This document shows, piece after piece, positions 6,839 to 14,672 of a stretch of DNA of 64,000 nt; the first letter of the stretch is position 1, and each line of letters opens with the position of its first letter. The stretch covers positions 1-64,000 of the forward strand of contig JAAHGF010000034.1 in assembly GCA_010672585.1 (NCBI GenBank). Reading direction: 5' to 3'. Position numbers and translations under genes: made by a program. The notes beneath the pieces are model-generated. The model had not been told where the DNA came from, ran no database searches, and saw only the letters and a program-made list of their open reading frames with translations. The stretch comes from Okeania sp. SIO1I7 (GTDB taxonomy: Bacteria > Cyanobacteriota > Cyanobacteriia > Cyanobacteriales > Microcoleaceae).

Positions 6839-9800
6839 CTACTCTTCTTCCATCAATTCAGCAATAAGATCGAACCGAAACTCATCAGCTAATTCCATCA
6901 AAGCGTCTGTGAGTTGCTGGTGTTCCTCTGGAATTTGCTCTAATAGAGAAATGACTTCCTCAGAGCTACAGCTAAGAGCTGCCATTTGAAGTTGAGAGCG
7001 AAACTCTGAACTCAGACTCATATCACTTAAGATGTCTTTAGATAAATTAGATACTGCTGAAGGATCAGTGTCAGGAGCAGGGGTAATATGACAAGAACTA
7101 TATATGTATTTAACACCAATACATTCAGCAATTGAGTTGAGCAAAACATCTTCTTCAACTGGTTTGGAGAGTATATGACAACAGTTATCTTCCAAAAATG
7201 AATGTTGCTCGTCACTAAAAGCTCCAGAAGCAGAAAGAGCAATAATCATAGTATTTTGACCTTCAGGAGTAGATTTAATCTGTTCAATAGCCTCAAACCC
7301 ATTCATTCCAGGCATTCGTAAGTCCATACAAATTAACTGTGGTTGGTGCTGTTCCCACTGGTGGAGCGCCTCTTCACCGTTAGTCGCTTCTAATATTCGG
7401 AAACCTAATGGTCTCAACATCATCAGCAGCAATTTTCGATTTTCTTCTATGTCATCAACTACTAAAATACGATATTCTGGTTGATCGGGAGCCAGACCTA
7501 ATATTTGCTGAACAATGGGCAGCTTGGTATGGGTAGTATCGGCAGCATAATTAACTATAATTGAGAAACTAAAAGTTGTTCCTGAACCCAGGCAACTTTG
7601 GACATGAATATCGCCACCCATTAGTTGTACAAATCCCTGACTTATTGATAAACCCAAACCTGTACCTGTTTGAGAATATCTACCTGCTTTACCTTGAACA
7701 AATGCTTCAAATATTTTCTCTAACTCTTGCTGAGTAATACCTTTACCTGTATCTTCTATCTCAAACTCTAGGTTAGTAGTTAAATCCACAGGGTTCACTT
7801 GTGTATCATTAATTTCTGATATTTGTGCAACTCGGACGCTTAACTTTACATGACCTACATCAGTAAATTTGATGGCATTGGAGAGGAAATTAATTAGTAC
7901 TTGTCGTAGTTTCTGTCGATCGCCATCAATATATTGAGGCACTCTCTCATCAAGCTCAAGTAGCAAATTCAAACCTTTTTTTTCTGCACTTGGTCGAAAC
8001 ATTTCTCTGAGTTCTGTGATGAAGGCTTTCAAATCAAACAAACTCAGCTTAAGCTCCATGCGGTTAGCTTCGAGCTTGGAAAAATCCAAAACTTCTTCGA
8101 CCAATTCTAGTAAATTATTCCCACTTTTATATATCAGGTCTAACTGCTCTCTTTGCTGGTTGTCGAGATTATCTCCATGGGCTAAAAGTTGGGTAAAACC
8201 GAGAATCACATTTAGAGGTGTTCGCAGCTCATGAGTCATCTGTTTGAAAAAGTCACTCTTAGTTTTGTTAGCTACTTCAGTTAATTTTTGGCTTTCTAAT
8301 AACTTTTGTTGAATTTGCTTGAGTTGAGTAATTTCTGTAATTACTCCACCAATTCCTTGTTTGCCATTTTCTAATTCTACAGGATAATAACTTGATAGCC
8401 ACCAACCTACTGTTTCAATATTAGTAGGATGAGGAGCATTGATTTCAATATTTCTGATGATTTCTCCTGTTTCCAATATTTCATGGAATAAGGGATTTAA
8501 TTGATCTGCTAAATACGGTAGTACTTCTGAGAATATCTTGCCAATATTTTCTGATACGTTTAAGTTATTAATCTCAGCAAAAATAGGGTTAATGCGTAAA
8601 AATCTTAATTCTTGGTCTAGTAAAAACAAACCTGCGGGACTAGATTCATACAAGCTTTCCAGAACATTATTAGTGCGTGTGAGTTGATTTTTGGTGTTTT
8701 GGAGTTCGTTAATATTTACTAATGTGATGACTATGCCATCGTTGATGTCATCTTCCCGAATATAGGGATGAATGCGCAGGAGTAAATTTTCTCCGGTAGC
8801 AGATAAAGTTACTTCTCTCTCGATTAATTTTTGATGGTTGAGAGCTTGTTGAATAATTGCGATGAAATCTGGGCAGTCTAGGTTGTGAGTAAAATGATAT
8901 ATAGGACGGTTAATATCAGTACCTCTAATATTAATAGCTTGGGTAGCAGGAGGGGTAAATCTACGAATTCTGAGATTTTTGTCGAGAAAAACTACGCCGA
9001 TATCTATACTACGGAGGAGATTATCAATATCTTCGCTAAGATGAGTCAGCTGTTCAATTTTTGCTTGATATTGGGAGTTAATAGTAAATAATTCTTCGTT
9101 TGCTGACTGTAACTCTTCATTGGTGCTTTGAAGTTCTTCGTTGGAAGCTAGTAATTCTTCATTGGTAGCTTGTTGCTCTTCGTTTATAGTTTCTAACTCT
9201 TCTACTGCTGCTTGCAAATTTTCTCTGGTTTGTTGGAGTTCATATTCTAGCTCTGTAATTTGTTGTGCTACTTCAGGCGCTACTTCATACACTTTTTTTT
9301 GACGATCGTTGACTAAAGATACCGTTGGTGGAGTTTCTATTTCCAGAAATACTATTAAATATTCTTCTAATGATGGAGCGTTGCAATTATAACCAACTCG
9401 CAGAGTAATATTTTCTTCTTGGTTATTTCGGTAGAGCTTAATTCCGGTATACAAAACTGTTTGTTTGTCTCGTTTGGCACGATGCAGCGCTGTACCCAAA
9501 GGTAACTTTAGTTCTGGTAAAATAATTTCGGTGATTTCTAAATTTGCTTCCCCAATGGGAATTTGTAGTAGCTCTGCCTCATTGTAGAAAACATTAAGCA
9601 AGCGGTTATCTACATTTACCAAGAAGGTAGTAATTTTTCGTTCCCCGAAACCTAGTTGAAATACTTCTGTCAGCATTTGGTCAAGTCTGGAGCGATTAAG
9701 TTTTGTCTTTCTGGAAGAATAGATGGTAGGTAGGGTTACTGCTTTTTGTGTCAGATGAGTTAGAGATAACTGCACATCTCGTCGCTTGCGATAGACTTTC

Positions 9801-11203
9801 AAACGGGAGTTGAGGATGATAAATTCTTCTTCTAATTCTCCGATGCTTTCAGTATTACCTAACAATAAAATTCCTTGGGATAATAGGGAAAAGTGGAGTA
9901 ACCGTAGTACTCGTTGCTGCAATTCTGGCTGCATATAAATCAGTACGTTACGGCACGAAACTAAATTCATCCTAGAAAAACCAGGATTTTTGGTCAGGTC
10001 GTGAGGGGCGAATATCAGCATTTCCCGTAGCGATCGCTTTACCTGGTAACTACCTACTTCATAATTAAAATATTGTTCTAGGTATTCCGGAGATATATCG
10101 TTGGCAATAGACTCTGGATAAATTCCCCTAGCAGCAATTTCTAGAGCGTTACTATCGATGTCAGTGGCAAAAATTTTGACATTCAGGGACTTACCTGTTT
10201 TCCGCATAGCTTCATCAACTAGCATTGCTATTGAGTAAGCTTCCTCTCCAGTTGCACAAGCAGAAACCCAAATTCGCAATTGTTTTTCTTCCTGTTGAGC
10301 TTTCTTAACCAGTTCGGGCAAAATTTCTGTTCTTAAATATTCCCAAGCTGGAGGGTCTCGAAAAAAGGAGGTAGCACCGATCAGTAAATCTTGGCAAAGT
10401 ATTTTTTGTTCTTCTTCAGAATTTTTCAGACAATGAATATAATTTTCTAGCTTTCCAGATCGTAGTAAAGTGCAGCGATGAATAATTCGACGAGTGATGG
10501 TGGAAGTTTTGTAATAGGAGAAATCTATTTCTTTATATTTGTAGAGGATACTTAATATCTCCTCTAGTTCTTCGGAAGGAATTAATGGTGATTCTTTATC
10601 CTCTCTCAATAATAATGGATTTTCTTCCAATTCCACAATGTTATAGATAAGTTGAGCAAGTTCTACTGGAGACAAGATTTCTTCAATGAACTCAGGGGAA
10701 ATGGCATTGGTGGACATACTGGTAAATTGGTCTGTTTCTGGAGATTTAACCAGGGCAATACCATTAGCATCGCGGATGGCTACTAATCCTTCTTGGCCAT
10801 CACGACCACTACCGGGAATGAGAATGGCAAGAGCGTGCTTTCCCCATTCTTGTGCCAGAGACTTGAAAAAATAGTTGATGGGAGTGTCAGACTCTGAGGG
10901 AGGGTCGAGTAAATTTAGGGTCTGAGTTTCTAACTGTAGATATTTTCCCTCTGGCACAATATATACAGTCCAGGGGTTCATTTTCATTCCATCTTCTATT
11001 GTATGGACTGTGAGGCTGGTTTTTCCTTCTAGAAGTTGGACAAGCTGACTGGGAAAATTAGCAGATTGATTTTGGACTACTATTATCAATGCAATATTTA
11101 GTTGCTTTGGCAGATGAGAAAAAAATGTTTCTAATAGTTGTAAATCCTCTGCAAATATTGCTATACCTACCACAAACAATTGGTTTTCTAATTGTAATTT
11201 CAT
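6839..11203 (-). CDS. CheB-CheR-PAS hybrid histidine kinase with receiver; CheB part catalytically dead
   Basis: A 1454-residue sensory protein. Order of domains: CheB methylesterase-like (about 8-195); CheR methyltransferase (about 205-480, with TSFFRDP, ATGEEAYSIAML and SCRNVLIYM); linker and coiled coil (about 650-740, repeated NEEL.STNEEL units); two PAS regions (about 745-960); HisKA with the phospho-acceptor His991 in MTHELRTPLNV; HATPase with DTGKGI and GTGLGLSIS; and a receiver with Asp1294 in CMDLRMPG. A roughly 100-residue helical tail resembles a weak HPt or output segment. The CheB active site is lost: the usual GxSxGG is VGIAIFAEDL, and the His of VVQH is Asn, while the later Asp of GSGRDG stays. 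The CheR part looks intact. It likely signals by phosphorelay, with methyl-transfer or sensing roles for the front half. No partner chemotaxis genes are near. Confidence 0.92.
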   Translation of the reverse strand: MKLQLENQLFVVGIAIFAEDLQLLETFFSHLPKQLNIALIIVVQNQSANFPSQLVQLLEGKTSLTVHTIEDGMKMNPWTVYIVPEGKYLQLETQTLNLLDPPSESDTPINYFFKSLAQEWGKHALAILIPGSGRDGQEGLVAIRDANGIALVKSPETDQFTSMSTNAISPEFIEEILSPVELAQLIYNIVELEENPLLLREDKESPLIPSEELEEILSILYKYKEIDFSYYKTSTITRRIIHRCTLLRSGKLENYIHCLKNSEEEQKILCQDLLIGATSFFRDPPAWEYLRTEILPELVKKAQQEEKQLRIWVSACATGEEAYSIAMLVDEAMRKTGKSLNVKIFATDIDSNALEIAARGIYPESIANDISPEYLEQYFNYEVGSYQVKRSLREMLIFAPHDLTKNPGFSRMNLVSCRNVLIYMQPELQQRVLRLLHFSLLSQGILLLGNTESIGELEEEFIILNSRLKVYRKRRDVQLSLTHLTQKAVTLPTIYSSRKTKLNRSRLDQMLTEVFQLGFGERKITTFLVNVDNRLLNVFYNEAELLQIPIGEANLEITEIILPELKLPLGTALHRAKRDKQTVLYTGIKLYRNNQEENITLRVGYNCNAPSLEEYLIVFLEIETPPTVSLVNDRQKKVYEVAPEVAQQITELEYELQQTRENLQAAVEELETINEEQQATNEELLASNEELQSTNEELQSANEELFTINSQYQAKIEQLTHLSEDIDNLLRSIDIGVVFLDKNLRIRRFTPPATQAINIRGTDINRPIYHFTHNLDCPDFIAIIQQALNHQKLIEREVTLSATGENLLLRIHPYIREDDINDGIVITLVNINELQNTKNQLTRTNNVLESLYESSPAGLFLLDQELRFLRINPIFAEINNLNVSENIGKIFSEVLPYLADQLNPLFHEILETGEIIRNIEINAPHPTNIETVGWWLSSYYPVELENGKQGIGGVITEITQLKQIQQKLLESQKLTEVANKTKSDFFKQMTHELRTPLNVILGFTQLLAHGDNLDNQQREQLDLIYKSGNNLLELVEEVLDFSKLEANRMELKLSLFDLKAFITELREMFRPSAEKKGLNLLLELDERVPQYIDGDRQKLRQVLINFLSNAIKFTDVGHVKLSVRVAQISEINDTQVNPVDLTTNLEFEIEDTGKGITQQELEKIFEAFVQGKAGRYSQTGTGLGLSISQGFVQLMGGDIHVQSCLGSGTTFSFSIIVNYAADTTHTKLPIVQQILGLAPDQPEYRILVVDDIEENRKLLLMMLRPLGFRILEATNGEEALHQWEQHQPQLICMDLRMPGMNGFEAIEQIKSTPEGQNTMIIALSASGAFSDEQHSFLEDNCCHILSKPVEEDVLLNSIAECIGVKYIYSSCHITPAPDTDPSAVSNLSKDILSDMSLSSEFRSQLQMAALSCSSEEVISLLEQIPEEHQQLTDALMELADEFRFDLIAELMEEE

Positions 11204-12363
11204 TTTTTAATGGGGAAGAAGGAACAGGGAATAGGCAATAAGTTGTACCTCACTTTTTTAATCAACGCTATAAAAATCATTTGTTCTACATATTTAACCA
11301 GACTATCAAATATAAAATTAAATAGCACTCAGCAGTCAGCGGTCAGCGGTCAGCATTAGGACTTTTTTTACCGAAAAATTGTGGGTATGTGCCTCCCCTT
11401 TTAAGGGGATAATAAGCGGTCGAGGGATGGATGGGTTTCCTAACCATATCCAATCGACCAAGAGAAGAAAAATTTTCATCTCTTTGTCAATCCTCTTCTT
11501 TTCAAGGAGAGGTCATTATTAATTATTAATTATTAATTATTAATTATTAATTGTTGAAGCCCTCGTCGGAGATTTCAACCCCGACTCAACCATCTGGCGC
11601 ATTAGTTGGATATTGTATAAACCCAAGGTCAAAAAGCTGAAGCGCTGATAGCTAGTTAATTTTGTTTAACTACTTATTTTAGTAAACTATTCAAGAAAAT
11701 AGGGAATAGAGAAATACTTTTTTTAATGGGGAAGAGGGAACAGGTAATAGGCAATAGGAATAGGTTGTACCTCACTTTTTTAATCAACGCTATAAAAATC
11801 ATTTGTCCTACATATTTAACCAGACTATCAAATCAATTAATTTTGTTTGATTACTTATTTTAGTAAACTATTCAAGAAAGTAGGGAATAGGGAAAGACTT
11901 TTCAACTATCAGTCTTATTTAGTAAATCAATATTTATCTAAATAATATGGGTCTAAAACCCCGCCTTTTAAGGCGCAATATTTTTGGAGAGTTGCTCAAA
12001 TCCCCGTTACAAAAATAACTTCTAACTTCCCCTCCTGGGAGGGGGAGGGGCGAGGGGTGGGTTGACTTCTGACTTCTGAGTTCGTTAACTACCCATTCTC
12101 AATTCTGAACAGTTTAACTAGCTATCAGCTTTTATAGCTCTGGGTTAAAATTCCCTGATAGAAACCGGATAGTTTAGGAGGAGTTGAAATCTCCTTCTAA
12201 ACGTAAAAAAAATGTTCGCGGAGCGGAACAGAGTTCTATCCTACTGATTACTGAAAGCTGAGTGCTGACCGCTTCTTTAAAGTTAAAATTATGCATTTAT
12301 CTGACCATGTTATAATTTCTAGACTAATAATAAAAGTTATTAAGATTTTTTTAATTAATTGTA
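11204..12363. other. Repeat-filled spacer (family B copy B4, duplicated segments)
   Basis: A direct repeat of about 105 bases occurs at 11204-11310 and 11724-11832 (both contain GTACCTCACTTTTTTAATCA). A second pair, beginning AATTTTGTTT and including AGTAAACTATTCAAGAAA, lies at about 11656-11700 and 11836-11882. Family B copy B4 spans 11368-11557. GCGGTCA heptamers lie at about 11337-11352. No gene is evident. The last stretch before rsmB is AT-rich and may hold its promoter, but I see no clear boxes. Confidence 0.65.
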
Positions 12364-13695
12364 GTGAATAATAACCCTCGTCAATTAGTTTTTATTATCC
12401 TCCAAGAAGTTTATCGAAAACAAGCTTTTGCTGATTTTGCCCTAGATAAACATCTCAGAAAAAATGATTTAATTGATGCCAACCGTAGATTAATTACAGA
12501 ATTAGTTTATGGATGTGTGAGAAAGCAGCGATCGCTTGATGCAATTATCGATCGATTAGCAAAAAAGAAATCTCACCAACAACATCCAGACTTACGGATA
12601 ATTCTCCATATTGGTTTATATCAATTATCTTATTTAGCACAAATTCCAGAATCAGCAGCAGTTAATACCACAGTTGAGCTAGCAAAAGAAAATAAACTAG
12701 CTAAATTAGCTGGTTTTGTTAATGGTTTACTCAGAGAATATATTCGGCGAGAATTGACGATTGACCTGCCAAAAAATCCAGTACAAAAATTAGGAACATT
12801 ATATAGTTTTCCTGACTGGATAATTGAATATTGGATAGAGAAATTAGGTTTAAAAGAAACTGAAGAATTATGCTCATGGTTCAATCAATCGCCTAGTCTT
12901 GATTTAAGAATTAATCCACTCAACACCTCAATAGCAGAAGTAGAAAAAGCCATGAAAAATACAGGTATTTCTGTTAACTGGATGCCCCAAGTTCCGCAAC
13001 TTTTAAGATTAACAGGTGCAGTAGGTTCAATTCAACAATTACCGGGTTATCAAGAAGGTTGGTGGTCAGTTCAAGATAGTAGTGCTCAATTAGTTAGTTA
13101 TTTATTAAATCCACAACCAGGAGAAATAATTATTGATGCCTGTGCTGCCCCTGGAGGTAAGACAACTCACATAGCAGAATTAATAGGAGATAATGGCAAA
13201 ATTTTGGCTATTGATAAAACAGCTTCTCGACTAAAAATGTTAGAACAAAATGCTGAAAGATTGCAGTTAAAATCTATTTCTATCTCTATAGGAGATAGTC
13301 GAAATTTTCCTGAATTTATTAATCAAGCTGACCGAGTTTTATTAGATGTACCTTGTTCTGGTTTAGGAACTTTACACCGTCGAGTAGATGCACGGTGGAG
13401 ACAAACTCCAGAAAATATTCAAAAGCTCTCAAAACTTCAAAGTGAATTATTAGAAAATACTGCCAAATGGGTAAAACCAGGGGGAGTTTTGGTATATGCA
13501 ACTTGTACAATTCATCCTTTAGAAAATGAGGAGGTGATTGAGAAGTTTTTGACAAATAATTCTGAGTGGGAAATTGAAGCGCCAACTATTGATTTTATAG
13601 TGTCTCCTACTGCGGAAGGATGGGTAAAAGTTTGGCCTCATAGAGAACAAATGGATGGTTTTTTTATGGTGAAATTGAGAAGAAAGTGTCAGTAA
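12364..13695 (+). CDS. rsmB: 16S rRNA (cytosine-967-C5)-methyltransferase RsmB
   Basis: A 443-residue RNA m5C methyltransferase of the RsmB/Sun family. An N-terminal NusB-like RNA-binding domain (about 1-130) precedes the Rossmann-fold catalytic domain (about 235-440). Motif I is DACAAPGGKTTH (258-269). The two conserved cysteines are Cys331 in VPCSGLG and Cys381 in YATCTIHP, the general and nucleophilic cysteines of this family. Length matches the family. The start is GTG at 12364; no ATG precedes the conserved NusB-like region. In the assembled ribosome pathway the enzyme methylates C967 of 16S rRNA. It is followed immediately by tandem TAATTAA heptamers. Confidence 0.93.
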   Translation: MNNNPRQLVFIILQEVYRKQAFADFALDKHLRKNDLIDANRRLITELVYGCVRKQRSLDAIIDRLAKKKSHQQHPDLRIILHIGLYQLSYLAQIPESAAVNTTVELAKENKLAKLAGFVNGLLREYIRRELTIDLPKNPVQKLGTLYSFPDWIIEYWIEKLGLKETEELCSWFNQSPSLDLRINPLNTSIAEVEKAMKNTGISVNWMPQVPQLLRLTGAVGSIQQLPGYQEGWWSVQDSSAQLVSYLLNPQPGEIIIDACAAPGGKTTHIAELIGDNGKILAIDKTASRLKMLEQNAERLQLKSISISIGDSRNFPEFINQADRVLLDVPCSGLGTLHRRVDARWRQTPENIQKLSKLQSELLENTAKWVKPGGVLVYATCTIHPLENEEVIEKFLTNNSEWEIEAPTIDFIVSPTAEGWVKVWPHREQMDGFFMVKLRRKCQ

Positions 13696-13961
13696 TTAAT
13701 AATTAATAATTAATAATTAATAATTACCCATTCTTAGAGGTTATCTGAGAAGTCCCATTTGCTACATCCAAGCCCCCGCGCATCCCCCATTTAACAAAAA
13801 GCGAAGCAACATCTGGCTTCCCCCGATCTTCGGGGGACGGGAGGGGGATTTCCAAGGGGGACGGAAGGGGGATTAACTTTGTTGGCTTGCTCGGGGAGCA
13901 AAATTCAGTATCAAAAAACTTTTCAGATATCCTCTTAAAAGAAGGGGATTGACTAAATTGT
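13696..13961. repeat. Heptamer array and fragments of element A and family B
   Basis: Four to five TAATTAA units start at the rsmB stop codon (about 13694-13728). The part 13771-13880 (CGCATCCCCCATTTAACAAAAAGCGAAGCAAC and so on, with GACGGGAGGGGGATT) is an inverted interior fragment of element family A without its terminal repeats. The last part (13922-13978, ATCCTCTTAAAAGAAGGGGATTG and ATTATTC) is a family B end that runs into the next gene. Confidence 0.6.
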
Positions 13962-14198
13962 TTAATTATTCATTGTTGAAGTATATTCCGCCAAATCTTC
14001 TAATGGTTCATCAAAATCATCTGACATAATAATTTGACCTGCCCAACTACCATAACCCCTAAAAGTTTCTATCTTTTCTGTGAATTGTTGATTATTCGGA
14101 TATTTTTCTCGTAAATATTCTGCATAATTCAACAGTTCTTTTTTCAGAGATTCAGGCAGATTAATTACTACTTTCCACAAAGCTAACTCAGTATTCAT
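13962..14198 (-). CDS. DUF2281-type antitoxin-like protein, no toxin partner
   Basis: A 78-residue protein starting at the ATG ending at 14198 (the frame extends six codons upstream only through a TTG). The N-terminal half has the pattern of short VapB/DUF2281 antitoxins (LPESLKKELLNYAEYLREKY), and the C-terminal part has the family's typical IIMSDDFDEPLEDLAEY. Such proteins usually precede a PIN-domain or RelE-type toxin, but no toxin gene lies on either side. The last residues (TSTMNN) and the stop lie in a family B repeat end, so the original 3' end was probably replaced together with loss of the toxin. Likely an orphan; function cannot be assumed. Confidence 0.7.
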   Translation of the reverse strand: MNTELALWKVVINLPESLKKELLNYAEYLREKYPNNQQFTEKIETFRGYGSWAGQIIMSDDFDEPLEDLAEYTSTMNN

Positions 14199-14279
14199 AA
14201 ATTTTATTCTAACCAAATAATAGGGATAAAAATCTCATCAAAAATTGTGTAATTTCAGTTATCAGTTGTCAATACTAAT

Positions 14280-14543
14280 AATTAGGGTTTGCGTATGGAA
14301 AGTCTTTTTGCTGGGTTAGGGAATAGGGAGTAGGGAGTAGGGAGTAGTTAGGACGAAAAAGGGATAGGAATTACAGAGTCAGTGACCAAAATAATAGTCA
14401 GAGTGATTTTTCGGCTTTTGCTTCGGTTAAAATACTCACTTTTTTAACCATTACTTCTGAAAAGCTAATACTTTTTCAAGACATAATTTGCCTAAAATCT
14501 TTATCAGTCAATACGCGCGATAATTAATCAGCAAGCCCTAATT
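14280..14543. mobile_element. Miniature element E1 (AATTAGGGYTTGC ends)
   Basis: The ends are AATTAGGGTTTGC at 14280 and the complement GCAAGCCCTAATT ending at 14543. Inside, GGAGTAG heptamers lie near 14330-14352 and AAAGTCTTTTTGCTG follows the left end. A copy in the opposite orientation (E2) lies at 42377-42630. No protein is encoded. Together with CTCCCTA heptamers at about 14640-14674 it fills the spacer 14199-14672. Confidence 0.65.
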
Positions 14544-14672
14544 ATATCATATATAACTTTGTAAGAGTTTGACTAAATAACCGAGTAGCGATATAGCGTT
14601 TCTCAAGTTACTGAGGTACAGTTGTTTTTCTTGTTTTCTATTCCCTACTCCCTACTCCCTACTCCCTACTCC

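Noticed and set aside
13696-14198. Complete toxin-antitoxin pair
   Set aside because: Only the antitoxin-like gene is found; both flanks are repeats without a toxin-sized frame.
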